Shown piece by piece: positions 1 through 14,423 of a stretch of DNA of 64,000 nt. The DNA is from Nipponacmea schrenckii (lineage: Eukaryota; Mollusca; Gastropoda; Lottiidae). The stretch covers positions 19,127,398 to 19,191,397 of the forward strand of contig JAUJPP010000003.1 of assembly GCA_030562195.1 (NCBI GenBank), read 5' to 3'. A program made the position numbers and the translations under genes. The notes beneath the pieces are model-generated. The model was not told the DNA's origin, ran no database searches, and saw nothing but the letters and a program-made list of their open reading frames with translations. Numbering within the stretch: the stretch's first letter is position 1; every line of letters starts with the position of its first letter.

Positions 1-1403
1 CTTAATATAATCATAATTGGAGCGTATCCAATATTCGTAATGAAAATCAGGATATTCAACCACATAAACCCTATTGCATGAACAATAGAGCCAGCGAGAA
101 TTGGACCAAAGGCGTAGGCAACTGAATAAGCAATGTCAGCTATAGCGTAAACACTCCCATAGACAGAAACATATCGTACATCCACTAGATATCCAAGTGT
201 AGGTAAAAGAGATGTATCAACCAAGGCAATTCCAAAACATATTCCCATGATCGGCACAATTACAACACCGTAGGATTGACTGAAGGGTAAAATCAGACAG
301 AAAGTACCTTCCATAGCCAATCCAATAGCACCCATTAACCACGTTTTGTGCGGATAATTCCTAGCTAGCTTAACAGTTAGATATACCCCGCAAAGATGTG
401 GAATGAATGCCGGCAGCCAAACAAATCCAATAGCCCAGTCGTCAGCTTTCATCGTATCCTTCATCCATAAAGATATAGTTGGTTCTAAGAAAGCCAGTGA
501 AACATTAGCCATTGCCAAAGCACCTGCTACCACTGCAATATAAGGATCCAGAAGCAACCGATATATAGGTGTACCTTTAGGACGCTCTTCATTTGGTATC
601 ATGTCACGTTCTTTTCGGACCGGTTTCATCACACATAATAATAGTATTCCATCAACTAAACATAGAAAAGCCAACAAGAGAAAAGGAACGAGTTTTCCAG
701 CAAATTCGTACAATATACCCCCGAAGGGCGGGGCGAATAGACATCCAAAGGAAATAAATGCTAAAGCTATACCAAGAGCTTTAGACCGTTCAGCTTCTTC
801 CGTATAACGATCAGCAATCATAGCTAAACCGGAGGTGTCCGCAAAGGCAGATCCAACGCCTTGTAAACTTCGAGCAAAGAACAGTACAAAATAACTCTCC
901 CCAAAAGCAAATACTGATGTGGAAAAGAACATGATAATCAAACCAATCATCATTGGGTAGTCATATCCGATTCTGTCAATCAAATGTCCAGTAAACGGAT
1001 TCACCATCAGCTGAAGTATAGCTTTGGAAGCAAACAGTACTCCTATAGCACCACCTTCATTCCCATAGTTGATAGGAGGGGGAGGTAACTTCTTCTTCCA
1101 TTCACTTAAATCAAAGAAACTATGTTCCGTATTGTTTGTTATATTGGGTGGTTTAGGCGTGGTAAATTGAGCATAATATTGTGTTAAATTTGACCAGTTT
1201 CCATAATTTACACCATTTAAAGTTCTTAAATAATTTGGTATAATTGGAACTATAACCATGTATAACATATTATCTAGTAAGAGTGCTATACAAACCGTCA
1301 CGAGCACAAGCCGTCGTTGATGAGTCGGGTTATGAACCCGCTCGTTAAACTTTTGAAAATACATTGACGTCTTTTCCGTAAACGTTTGTGGCACAGAACC
1401 CAT
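1..1403 (-). CDS. VAChT: vesicular acetylcholine transporter, C-terminus cut by window edge
   Basis: The minus strand is open from ATG at 1403 to base 1 (467 codons), with an in-frame stop upstream and no earlier ATG. The protein is an MFS/SLC18 H+ antiporter that loads acetylcholine into synaptic vesicles. Visible: a basic QRRLVLV stretch before TM1; TM1 Asp at residue 44 in LLLDNMLYMVIVP; a lumenal loop with four N-glycosylation sequons (about residues 69-92); Lys127 in FASKAILQL; AFADTSGLAMIADRY and FGCLFAPPFGGILYEFAG; and late-TM ALVDTSLLPTL and VYAIADIAYSVAYAFGP. The last motif, with Tyr-Ser-Val after the Asp, is the VAChT form rather than the VMAT form. The lack of introns also fits VAChT, which is a single exon nested in the first ChAT intron; VMAT genes are split. 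The window ends at GYAPIMIIL, matching the last transmembrane helix, so only the cytoplasmic tail is missing. ChAT coding exons would lie beyond base 1. Confidence 0.96.
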   Translation of the reverse strand, partial: MGSVPQTFTEKTSMYFQKFNERVHNPTHQRRLVLVTVCIALLLDNMLYMVIVPIIPNYLRTLNGVNYGNWSNLTQYYAQFTTPKPPNITNNTEHSFFDLSEWKKKLPPPPINYGNEGGAIGVLFASKAILQLMVNPFTGHLIDRIGYDYPMMIGLIIMFFSTSVFAFGESYFVLFFARSLQGVGSAFADTSGLAMIADRYTEEAERSKALGIALAFISFGCLFAPPFGGILYEFAGKLVPFLLLAFLCLVDGILLLCVMKPVRKERDMIPNEERPKGTPIYRLLLDPYIAVVAGALAMANVSLAFLEPTISLWMKDTMKADDWAIGFVWLPAFIPHLCGVYLTVKLARNYPHKTWLMGAIGLAMEGTFCLILPFSQSYGVVIVPIMGICFGIALVDTSLLPTLGYLVDVRYVSVYGSVYAIADIAYSVAYAFGPILAGSIVHAIGFMWLNILIFITNIGYAPIMIIL

Positions 1404-4400
1404 TTTGTGAATAGGTTTTAATTCTAGTGTTTCACCTATTTTGACAATTTTTATGATCCACTTTCCAAAATTTAATTACTAGCACAAGTTGTCATTCGCT
1501 TCTTCCACTGGTAGAATCAACCGGATCTCTGATTATTGTTCGACATGCGTTGATAAATAACTTTGGTTTTTTAAAAGTTTTCCTGACATTTGCTGTAGCT
1601 GCCTGGAAATATTTCTGTATCACACCATGCGCATCAGTGTACCAAAGTCTGAAGTAGAGGAAACACAGTAATTAATAGTCAGGTTTTACACTTGCGCATT
1701 ACAACATAGATCCACAAAACACATCCAGAAATAATTCCACTAAAAACAAAAAGATTTGGGGAACAGGCGTGACAAATTGAATCAAAATTTGTAAGGACTA
1801 TAGCTTCTGGAAAAACTAAAGCTGAAAAATACCGTGTGTATATGTATATAGGTCTGTAAATGGAATATCTCATAAGAAATGCCTGCTTTTATATTAAATG
1901 CAAAACTCGACGTAAACATATGGTTATAGGTTTCCGCGAATGCAAACTGGCGAAATGTACCAGGAGGCAATATAAGAGCTGATATAAACTCGACATTTAA
2001 AGTTTTATTTAAGTGTAAGACAACATATGTCACTATAATTGTATCTTAATGAAGTAGTGTTAAAACAAACTGATAATTTAAACAGGTTTCCACCAGCAGG
2101 ATATCATGTATTCAGCATGTCACAAAGTAACGTTATTTCCTATATCATTTTTTTTTCATTCAAACATAATCTTAAGTTCATAATCTGAATATAATCGTCA
2201 TAAAAATACCTATTCCTTAGGGACTCTTTCGAAGAGTGTACAACGAACGTAACAAAAATATTTTTGCAAAATTATAGCATGCCCTATTGTTCACAAACCA
2301 TTATACATATTTTCTATCAAAATGATTTATGTTGTCCTGACTTTAAGTAGAAGAAAATAACCACAAAACAGTCTCTTTATCGAATCAATCAAAAGATAAA
2401 AAATCGAATTAAGAATAATTTTGTTTCAACAAGGCTATAATTTTATATTGATAAATTTCCTACCATCAAAGAGAAACCAGGCACAGAATTTCAATATTAT
2501 TAAGAATGAAAACAGGGATAATTTACATCACGTTACCATGGAAACAAGTCATTTAACATAGATTTCAATCATTATGCCCAATATTACTGATGACCTCTGA
2601 CCCTGTATGGCGGTCCATCAAACATTACTAGGGTGATTATGACTAACTACTGAAGTTTCATGACAAAGATTGAGAAATAATTCTAGAAAATTGGCTTCAA
2701 TTGAATCAGAATATGAATATTGGAGAATGGTTTTATTGGAGAATGGTTTTCTCCAGAAAATATCACCAAGATAAACCTCTTTGAAAGGACGGCATTCTCT
2801 GAAAGCATCAAACACTTTCTTGTTGCTGTTGTAACAGTTAATGTTTGCTGTTCACAGTTTCAAAATGTTCAATTATTGCATTGACGAAGAAAATTTTCTA
2901 TGAATCTGACATAGGAAAATGGCAGATTAATTAACATATACATGTAATGAGGATTTTTGTAAATGTGGTATTTAATGAGAATTAAAATAAACCATTAAAG
3001 GCAATATAAAGAGATCATCTACAGTTTCAGGCACCACAAAACAAGTTTTTAGTTCTTGAGACCTTTATCATGTTGTCATATAAAAGTAAAAAAGGTGGCG
3101 AATCTGAATGTATATAATCTGTAATCAACGAAATTCACACAACTAAGTGTCAACTGCACTGAAAGCTTGCCGAATCTTATCAGGAGGACTATTGTTATCT
3201 CTCATTGCAAATAAGAAAAAAAACTTTGAAATGATTTTCATTCAAATACGTGGCAATTTGACGTCATCATTTGAAATTTAAAACGATTATATCTTTACTC
3301 TTGTCTTTTCTAGGAACAATAAAAGTTAACTCTCAACTTTTTAGAGCAAACAACCAGAACCGAAAAAAACAGATCAGTGCTGAACTATCAATTATCCTGG
3401 AAATCTACGTCACTATATCAGTAAGAGTTGTCTAAATATGGTCTTAATAAGCAGGTTGAACAAAGAATGGTAATTATTGTTGTTTAAAGTTCCATCAACT
3501 CCACCCTAATCAAGTTGTCGGGTCACGGTATCAGGAGATATATTAGCAGGGTGAAATAACAGACTATACCTAGACAATGATTTATACACGTTGTTTCTAT
3601 ACATTCACATTCATTTGATCTGATTCAAATACGCTTTCAAACTTATCTTCGTTTTTCTCTTTAATGCTGTTCGACTGAAACTAACACTATTTGAATCTGA
3701 ATAGTCGAACAGATTTTTAGTATAGATTCAAATAATGATGCTGTTTTTTGACGTAAACTATGTGCCTGACAGTGTGAAAAGAGCTTATACTGAGTGGCCA
3801 AATCATGCAATCTTTTCTTATTTTCTACCACAATAAATATTTCCATTGAATGGGTCACAAGCTTTTGATATGAAAAACAATTCTTCTTCAAGAATGGTGG
3901 ATAATTTGTGGATGGAAAATTCGGCTGAGCTTTCCTCAGTGGAAATGAAAGAAGTTTATCAGTGAAATCAGAAAACGACCACGTTATGACACAACTATCT
4001 GAATTACTATTCAAACTATATGTTTATTTTATTAGTACCCAGCGTCATCAACTGTTATTTGTTGTTTCGGAAATGCGGGCGTCCTTGAACTGTACCCATT
4101 GTAAGAGGGTACAAGCACAACATAAATACTAAGAAATAATCAGGAATAAGCAACATCTGATTCCATTATTTCAATTCCGTCTTCACAAATTAGTGCCACG
4201 AACTATTGGCAGTTTATTGTGTGTTGTTTCAAAATTTGATATAAATAGAAGAATAGGAATTGTGGGAGTTTAATTTCAAAATAAAAGGGACATATTTTAA
4301 TGAATGAACTTTGAAATATTAGCTTTATGAGATCGTTCTCAGTATATATGTTTAAAAAGAAGATCCGAAAATATCCAAAACTATTTTTCAACTGCAAGAT

Positions 4401-7400
4401 CTCAAATGCTATCTGAAACAAATATTGTGTAATTGATGGCTCCTTGCGGCATACATACAAAATGCTAACCAATAAATGGAAACAAGTAATTATTTAGATG
4501 ATTAATATAGGGTATTATGTAAATATATTTTTGTAGGAATCTGTATTGAAAGTAATTTTCGATATAAGAATAAATATTGACAAAGGGGGCAATAAACCAT
4601 TTTCATTCTCCTTAAGTCTTAAAAACTCCACCCCCCCCCCCCCCAGTTCCAAACAAGATTAGGTCTATATCTCTCTCTTGCCAAGAATCTAGTTTGGTTA
4701 TTGCTTCTTTCATTTTTATTGACTTGTCTAAAAGCAAAATTAGCGTTTGCATCATATCAATATAAGAAAATCAAAAAGCTAGAGGAGCAATATGACACCA
4801 GTTCGTCTTCCGGTGTTAATCAGGACTCTGGCGTTATAAAAACTCTTTGTATTGAGAACGAGACTATCGAATTGTATTATTTGTCTTGTTTCAATACGAG
4901 TAGAAATCCGGTGTTTGATGGCATTGATAAATATGGTCGCCTAGAGCAATGCTGGTCATTTCTTCAACAAATTGAACTGATGTCAAATATCAAGTACTAA
5001 ATCAATAAAAATATCACTTGTTAATCCCGACTACTTTCACAATCAATTAGAAATGTTTTCCATAATAAAACTGGTATATTCACGGCTATCAATTAATTTC
5101 ATTTCGGCTACAAGTGTATTAATGGCGCCAATAAATAATTTCATTTCAATTCCAAATAAGACGTTTTCGGTTATAACTCTAAAAGGTCTGAAGTATAGCA
5201 TAAACCATTCGACCATAGTAGTAGGTTTAACTAGTGTGAAAGTTCTTTGATGATCAAGTAGTGTAGCTGTCTTGTGGACATTAAAAAATACCAATCAAAA
5301 TTAATTATACAGGCAAAATAGCATTTGCAAATGTTGATGTTCAGTTTTGTTTACGAAGAACACTTGAATGGCACTTAGAAAGACCTAACGTCGGTAAATC
5401 AGAAACCTAACCTACATCCCAGCACTTATGTAACGCATTTAACTCTTCAAACAAACAGATTCTACAAAAGTATAAAAGACGTGTGCAAATGACTGTTAGT
5501 ACCGAGTGTTTAATCCACGAAGCGTGTAACTAGTTGTCGGTTTGTAGATTAAAACGTATTGAACATCGTTACCACGACTTAATAAGATTCCTGTAATTCG
5601 CATGAAAAAAAAGACGTTAAAGTTCGCGCCTTGATTTCCCAATGGAATCCGCTCCAATATTCTATGTTTCCTACCAAACTTTTCCCGACATAGAAAAGCT
5701 CGTCAATCACATTCTAAATTGACCATTTTCATCTTTCCTGTTAGTTTCAGCAAATGATTTGTAGTAACAAGACATCTCCTGAGGTTTGTAGTGTGAAAAT
5801 ATAACTAACTGTAATTTATAGAACAACACGTTCCCAGCATGAGAAACACTTTTCCCCATAGATAACAATTTTATTGCTAATTTTAGAGAATCCGTTTTTT
5901 GTTGTCTTGAAAATGAAAAGTAATAAAGAAGAAATAAAGAATATTGCAATCCCACAAAACGATGTTGAAATTTGTGTATGTCAAAGAAATGTTTACATGG
6001 ATTTTCACTCTTGTATCCAAGGATCAAGCCAACTTAAACATTTTTGCAAAGGTGAACTGTAATGCAAGACATTAAACTCACTGAGAGGATCTCTCACAAC
6101 CGTTTCCTAATTGGTCAAGCAAAGTGTAGAGGTTTGCTAAGAAATCAATCCAAAAGGTGTGCTTTTGAATGCAATAATTGCTGACTAGGAGGACAAGCAT
6201 TGAATAATATGTGTCGAGGTAAATAATTGACATCAAAGAAAATGCCCTTTTTTTTTGGGTCATATTTCTTATAAATTTTGATATTCAAGATTATTTTCTT
6301 AATGTAGCAAGATATCGTAATCAAAACATTGAAACGTCTAATTTCTTCACAGCTTGCATAACAATATAGTGACGTGATGATTGAAATGCCTTAATGTTAA
6401 AATGTATTGCTATCTTCAATGGATGTAAAACCTTGAAAACAAGATCACAGACCAAATCAAATCTCAGAAATCCAATATCCAGAAATCGGCAAACAAATAA
6501 AAAAGATAAAATGATTTAGAATTGACTTTAAAGAGAGTCTAAACAGTCATTAAGTTGACATTTCTCTAATATCTTCATGTTTTACGACATTTGTAAAGTT
6601 TACGACAACCCAAAGTTGCTTTAATTACATCACGGGACTTAAGACTGCGAATAGTGGAAAATGGAGCTTCTCTATTGGGACAATTAGTTAAACTGTAAGT
6701 TGAAGTATAATTCGATGAAACGTTTTTCCAACCTTCCATCTGTATAGTTGCAATGTGCAACTGAAATTGTCTAACTTTGGATGTTCACCATTCCGAAAAA
6801 CAATATTGCTGTTTTCAAATTCGTATTTTTTTCGCGTTATACAAGTCACAAGACGACACTTTCCTCAACAAAATAACTCATAACGGAATTATCTTGCTTG
6901 ACCGATTGATTTCATTGCCATGGTATTCCTTTTTTTGGAGGGGGGGGTGCCATAGTTTTGAATTTGTCTGTATAGTAAACTGTCATAGATGTGATCGAGA
7001 GGTACTAAGCATAGACACACTGAACGTTTCGAGAACACCAGTTTCAATGATATCATAACTCATGAGTCATGAGTCATTCTGGTAATTTCAAACCTTAAAA
7101 TGTTTTTGGAAAGCATTTTGTAAAATAATTTTCAGGATTACCTTCGAAAGATCTAAAACAGGATTAGTACAGTAAGCGTAAACAAAAGGTACAAGCTAAA
7201 GACTGGGACATCAAAATCTAAATTACTCATAAGCATGCAATCATTTACGCTTGAAATAATTTGCGTATAAAAAAATGTGGCGCAAAACTGTTTCAGATCA
7301 ACAGTTCTTTGTTCCTTCAATTGTTTACGCTGTACAATATTTTCATATGTATTTTGACTCTGTGAGACCTTATCCAGCATTCTCTAATATTGTACCATCA

Positions 7401-10400
7401 ACAACATTCCTCTACCGACCTGACAGTTTCAATCAGATTGTTTATTCACCGATTTCTCCCATCCCAGTGATTAACTAATTCACTTGATTTAGTCACATTC
7501 AATTTTCATCCTTCATTCCACATATTTACTTGGAATAAATCGCTTCAAATTGTTTTTCTTGGGGAAATTTAAAACCTTCCAGTCATTTACAACAAGCTGG
7601 GAAAATGAGAAAATCGAAATGTTGACGTAATTTGTGTTTTTTAGGTAAATTACAGTTTTTGATAAACCTATAATAAATCGTACTGAAATTTCTTAGTAAT
7701 TTTGAGATTGAGAGAATGTTTGAATAATATAAAATTTATTATCAGTGGAAAAATTGCATCATAAAGCATACAAACTAATACTTCAACATAATAATAATCC
7801 ACGCACTTAGATTTGTCAAAATTATCTTATCCAAACTGTGAAATTGTTCATGTATATAACTGAATTTGCAATATGTAGTCGATACAGCAAATAACACATA
7901 CAAACTCTTGTACCATAATCAGTATAAACCCGAAAGCAAGCTCTGTATTTTATATCAGTTTGCAAAATTATGTAGAATGTGGTAACTGGATATATGCTTA
8001 TTTGTGCATGAAAACTCAATTTTATTTCTAGTTGTATATAACCGTGTTTGTGTATAGCTTCTGTTACTGACTGGATTTAACAATAAATATGAGAAATGGT
8101 TGAGATATTATTCTTAATATCAACTGAGCAATAACCAAAATGAATGGTGATAGAAAACGGAAGTAGAATGGCGCCAACAAGTTTTATTTTCATCACGTAC
8201 AGTTCTGCTCACTGATTTCATGACAAATAATCGAAGGATTTTGGCGGGATTTCTACTATAACAGACGATATTGATAAGCAGAGATTTTCCGATAAAATTT
8301 CTTTGTTAAAATCAGAAATACAAGATTTGCGATAATCTTCAAGATTGAAGGTCGTGTGATTCATATGAAATCTATGGTGTCATCAAGTCATCAAATAGTC
8401 TTACTTAATTTTCGCATTGATTTTCTAGCTAGACATATTTTTGGTGGTGTAGGCAAATAGATTGTAAACCAATTGAGGCTTTAAGTGTTTTTGAGCTTTA
8501 TAATAATACCACATAATAATATTACGGAATCATTTAATCAAAAAAGAAAGAAAGGAAAATTTAAACAAGAGGTTTTGCATTCTAGTAACAACGTATCGTC
8601 TGAATTTCAATAATTTTCTATCGAATTTTTTTCTTTGACGATTTTTCATTACCCAGTTTTATTTCCATACAATGTTTAACTCGTCGTTTATTTCCTTGTA
8701 ATCTCATAACGAGAAGAAAATTGAATATAAAGTGAGTTTTAAAAAAAGAAGGCAATAAAGAAATTATAAAGAGAATATCAAATTGTTTATTTCTGGTCAT
8801 GGAATTAAATATAAGAAGTTAATCATTTCTACTTGAAAAACAATAGAAAATATATATCTGTCCGAGGTGATAAAAATGAATTACAAAAACTATTGACATC
8901 TACCATAGATTAGTTTCTGTGTTGTAACTACATGGGTAGTACATAATGTATTTGGTGGTCAAGGTTAGAAATGTGCTATTCGATATTATCATTGCTTTTA
9001 ATAGTAAGGTAATGAAATGAAATGAATGGAGATTTACGTACTATTCTTCTCCATCTAATGGGCTAAGGAAGACAAATATTAGCAAAATAATTGAGATATA
9101 CCTATAAATATTGGGAGTTTCAAGTCGGGACAACATTTCGTATCGTATTGTAACTTCATATCGTAAAGAGATACAAGATAATAAAGTAGTAAAAGTAGTG
9201 CTATAAACAATTGAACTAACTATCTAACTTTGTTTTACTACAATCAAGGGAATTGCAATCTAATAAACCTAATACAACTATCAAGGGACTGGTTATCAAC
9301 GCCTGTTGTAATCTTTGACTTGATTATACTAGTTTATTACTTGTCAAATAATCGAGATTGTGATCAAAACTTTTATCAGTTTGTCTGTAAAATTTAAAAA
9401 AAAAGAAGCCAAGGGTTTACCACTGAACTGAATAGGCTATTGTCCCGGTTTTATTATGATCAGTGAGATGCACGTGCAACAGACTAGCAGTAGGTGTTGT
9501 GTGACATCTAATACTCTTATCCCAAATAATTGGTCTTTTATTCCAATAATGTCCCTTTCTAAGATGTATTTGGAAAAAGGAGTCTAGGAAAGAGTAGGAT
9601 TTTACGTCCTTATTTTCTTCTTGATAAGGCTAATGGGAATTGTATCAAAACAGCAACATTTACCATATTATATTTTGAACATTCGTGGGAATCTTCCAAG
9701 TGTAGCAAACGACCTTTGATTTATTGTCCTATCTGAACGACTAAAACGCCTATTCCATGTTGACTCCTCCGACCTGCATTACAGACAAAAGCAAAACGGG
9801 TTGATAAAGTCCTTAAGAAGTATTATTTTGGTGATTCAAAAAGGCGCATAAATGAATCAAAACTGAGTAAATCTTTGACTGAAGCCAAAACGACAATTGA
9901 TTGGACAATATAGCCCGCAGTAAATGGAACTTAAGAATCAAACTGGAAACCAAAATACTATTAATGATTCAGTTGTCTAGACAACATAGTTCTTCATTAC
10001 AGGTTACATGTCTACTTGCCATGTAAAATGTTGTAATTTAAGATTTGAAACCAGACTATTTCCTAAGACATGCCTATATCATTACAATTAATAATTTCGT
10101 CTGTTTCGAGACGAAGCACATCAATTGAAAGCAAATTATACCATTCAATTTCAAAATCGAGTACATGTATCATAAAAGGTCTATGAGGGCAATGGTATGG
10201 TATTTAATTTAACACATTCCAAAGTATTCAGATCAGATCAAATCTATATTCAAGTCACTTATAATTTACACGTGTAAAATCATTTTATATATGAAACAGC
10301 AAAGATGTCACATAGAGATATATTTTTGACTATAAAATATTCCTGATGAACATTATCAAAGGGTATATGTTCAAGTCTTCAATTCTGATTTGATTGAAAC

Positions 10401-13375
10401 GAGATCGAGTTCATAATGAAATAATAACATCTTGAGGTCGAAGCTCATACGTCATGTTTTCTATAATAACTTTTGATTTAATTAAACATAAATGTTGATT
10501 TTCCTTTCAGGATGTGATTTTACGCATATTTATATTCATAGTTTAGTATCTATGTATTTCATTTTCTAGGACCAGAAGAAAAGCGAAGATTATGCATATC
10601 ATAAAAAAACACGGATTCTACCAAAACTGATGCTTTCTCAGCATTTTTCACAAACAATTCAAATGTTGCTCCCCAATCTCCTTATATGGTAATAATGTGA
10701 ATTCCAAAATGCCAGCAAATTATAGTAATCAGAACATCATGGAATTAATAACATTCAATACTGTGACCTTTAGTGACCTTGACTAGATATGGCTTTAGCA
10801 GATTGACCTGGATGACCTTGACATCCCGAGATTTATCTCTGAAACATTATTTAGCTCTTAACGACTCCGATTATTACCAATTGCCTATTCATAAAGGAGT
10901 GATTGTTCGGGAATTAGTCAAATTTATAGTATGTCTAATTCATTAGTTTGTTGAATCTTAGATACGATTTGCAGTAATATGACTAACTGAATATAGAAAG
11001 GTTGCCAAGGTGAGTTTAATCGACATATTTCACCCATTCACATACGTTTTCGAACTATATCGAAGCGCACATTATATGATTTTACTCGAGAATAAGTTGA
11101 AAATTTTTTGTAAATAGGATTTTTAAAGCTCGGCATCTTACAGAGATTTGGATTGTACATAATTTTTACTCTTCATTCAAGACATTGGATCGATTCGCAG
11201 AAGTATAAGTCTAACAAAGATATGCAATGCATACAAGGGGAGAGACTGAGTGCTTCGGACTTATTTGTAGCGTGACGTATCAGATATATCATTAAGTATT
11301 TATACCTATTATTTGTGTTTTTCTTAATTAAGATAAGATACAATCCAGTCATTGATTGGTATTTATAGTTAATAGAAACTTTGATTCAGTCACGAAACAC
11401 TGCCATATTATCTAGTCAACTGTAATTATGATTTCAAAGGTATTGAACAAACTGTCCATACTGAATTTCATTCTCGAGGTTACTTATATTTTTCTGGAAT
11501 TAGTTAATATGTAAAGAACAAGAAAACAGTGTTTAGAGTACAAAATACATTTGAACCGACGTGATTGTCTTGGCTATCTAATGGTTGCTTCAGAAAAGGA
11601 ACAATATCATTCTGTTCTGTAAAGTTAATGGGGTACATAAACTGATCTGAACAGTAACGGGATGAGCTTTTACAAGTTATTAATTCTATCAATAAACTGG
11701 ATTTGACGTTATGCTTTATACGGATGGTTGCAGTAACTGCTACTCGTCTGTACAGTAAACGTGATGAATGTAAAAGGATGAGAATTAACCATTCAAGGGA
11801 TAAACATTATTTATAATAATATTGATAATATCATGTATCAATTATCTTGATTAATTATTTATATTTCTATTAATCATCAAACATTTATTTCTACAAATTG
11901 AGTCTTTATCAGTTTATCAGATGGTTTAAGAATGAATTCAAATATCACACTTTTAAAGGAGATGTGAACACTAATTCTGTCATTTACAACACCTAAAATA
12001 TTTGTAAAATTGCATATAGCCACATTGTTTTTGTAATCGTAATGAATATTCGTTTTAAGAACAAAGTTCAACAACGACTTGTTAAGATATTAAAAAACCG
12101 AATCCACTAATGATTGATTTAAGAAATCTCGTAACCAATTAAAGTAGAAAAATGTGTCATAATCAATGAAGGTGAAATATGAAATTGTTATTTTAGATTC
12201 ATTAGTTTATAAAACAATAGAGATATTGATGTTTATTTTTACCGATATCTTAAATTATTAATATCGTGTTCTCATTTCTTTAGGTTAAATAAATTTAATT
12301 AAGGTTTTCATATTATGTAAACATTTGAATTTTTTAAAAACAGTTTATTCTTTGAATTTATAAAAAGGTCATTGAGCGTAACCCCGGTTTACCAAGAGTA
12401 CAGTACCGACATGTGCAAATAAACTTATCTTGATTTCAAATTCTGACATGTGAGAAAAATATATTTTCCGAAATGTATAATATGGCTTCTGGGTATTATA
12501 TTTTTTTACATCAACTGGGTTGGACTTTTACTTTAAAATTATTGCCGCCTTTGGTTTCTGTAATCAGTATATTTAATTTGGGTAACGCCTAGATTTCAAA
12601 CATCAAGATGATTTACACTAACAAGTAAAGAATATGACATGATATATTCTAGTCTACAGATCTTGGTCATCAACATCATATTTAATTCCAGGCAAGCTTA
12701 TCAAATCTTTTTTTTTTGTCTCTATCACACTCTGAAGGTCATAACAGAAAGCCTAAAAGCCTAGAACGTTACTGTAGATCAATGCATAATCAACCCATAG
12801 TTGAACCGGGGAGAGGTGTACGACCACTGTCGACTCTTATCATGTTGTATGGATTTGAGATGATTAGTGTATTTGTATATTAATATTTATCTATTGTAAA
12901 CATTACAGATGTAATTTATCGTCTAAATGAAATCAACTAGATATTTATTTCATAATTCAGAATTACCACTATCTTATCTTTAGCGTCTGTTAATCAGGCT
13001 AATTAATATGGATTTTCTATCGCAATCTAGACTGGAGGTTTTGGGTGTATATTTCTTGACAGTTAACCATAAAATAATATAAAAGATAATATCTGATATT
13101 TTTAATTTGGATTTTCTTTGACGTTGCTATCTGAAAGGTAGTATTCAAGATTTCTATGAAACAGATTAATGATATTTTCTGCAAGGAACTTCCATACCAT
13201 TTCAAGATTGACTTATTAATGAACATTCCTACTTTGGGCAGTAGAAAAGGAATACAATTTCTTCAATATATTTTGAAACGAAAAATACTTTGTTAATTCC
13301 GCGGTCCTAGCAACAATTTCCAATTTTACATACTTTATAGAGGTGTAAGTTTTCATTAGCACAATCAGGTAGAGT
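1404..13375. other. about 12 kb without a recognisable gene (upstream/intronic to VAChT)
   Basis: By the known layout of cholinergic loci, this side should hold the shared ChAT/VAChT promoter and 5' non-coding exon(s), but I see no exon I can place. Open frames here (for example 117 codons at 3,661-4,014 minus, 99 codons at 4,701-5,000 plus) match no family I know and have no coding signature. There is a 14-base C run at 4,631-4,644, a 16-bp tandem duplication at about 2,714-2,750, and a cluster of TGACCT half-sites at about 10,760-10,830. Around 9,420-9,800 the text resembles the SINE body at 49.3-49.6 kb, without a tRNA-like head. Confidence 0.5.
4631..4644. repeat. C homopolymer
   Basis: Fourteen uninterrupted C bases in an AT-rich setting. 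A length error is likely at such a run. Confidence 0.95.
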
Positions 13376-13721
13376 ACGTAGGATATAACAGATGAGGTAG
13401 GTAACCCAGATGATGTGAATAATTATAGGGGCATAAGACTGATGCCTGTGTTTGCTAAATTGTTCTCTTCTATTATAAATCTTAGATTACTCTCTTGGGC
13501 AAAGCATCATTATATCATACCTGAGACACAATTTGGATTTCAGCCAAATAAGAGCACGGTGGACTGCATCTTCATACTGCAGCAATTGTCAATAAATATT
13601 TATCAGAGGGTAAGAAACTAAATTGCGCATTTATAGATTTTTCAAAATGTTTTGATAAAATAAATAGAGAATTACTTTTTAATAAACTATGTGAAGTGGG
13701 CGTGAGCTCAAAACTGATAAA

Positions 13722-14405
13722 ATGTCCATGTATAAAACTGTTAGCCTGAGTGTGAAACTTAAAGATGAATACTCTGTACATTTCCAATCATACTCAGGTG
13801 TTAAACAGGGTGATAATCTATCACCTTTATTATTTCTATTGTATAAGTATGACTTTGATATGTTTTTAAACAATAATATTATAGATCCGGTTATAATGTT
13901 AAATAGAACTATCTCCAGCATAATGTATGCCCTTGATACTACACTAATGTCTACCTCAGAAGCTGGTCTCCAAATACTACTTGATAATTTATATGAATAT
14001 TGTTGCAATTGGAAACTTGAAGTTAATATTAGTAAAACCAAAGTATTAGCTTTTAAGAAGGGTCGCCCATATACCGATAATTCAAAATTCACATATAATA
14101 ACACCCCAATTGAAACTGTAATATCCTTTAACTACCTTGGATTAGAACTCAATTATAACGGATCATTCTCTTTAACTCAGAAGGCCTTAGCCAGCAAAGG
14201 TTCCAAAGGACAGCATCAATTATTCAATGTATTTAACAATGTAGCATTACATATCTCACAGAAAAGACTATTGTTTAATTCATATATAAGTTCTATTCCA
14301 AATTATGCAGCCCCTTTATGGGGATTTCATAAATCACCAGATATTGAAAGGGTACAGTTGAAATTTTATAAGAGAATCCTAAATGATAAAAGTTGTACCA
14401 ACTAG
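13722..14405 (+). pseudogene. LINE reverse transcriptase palm fragment, catalytic box mutated
   Basis: A 227-codon open segment of the LINE above. It carries RT domain B (GVKQGDNLSP), domain C with the second-from-last Asp of YADD replaced by Leu, and the thumb-side motif NISKTKVLAFKKG, followed by FNYLGLELNYNGSF. The start ATG is accidental; the reading frame continues from the preceding frame after an indel. Confidence 0.88.
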
Positions 14406-14423
14406 ATAGTTATATATGGTGAA

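Noticed and set aside
601..807. 68-codon plus frame at 601
   Set aside because: Antisense shadow of the VAChT coding sequence.
3025..3048. RE1/NRSE-like site (TTTCAGGCACCACAAAACAAG) upstream of VAChT
   Set aside because: Attractive because RE1 regulates cholinergic loci in vertebrates, but the spacing and the right half do not fit the consensus.
4701..5000. 99-codon plus frame (SYQYKKIKKLEEQYD)
   Set aside because: No recognisable domain, start is not ATG, and no splice or promoter context; kept only as a note.
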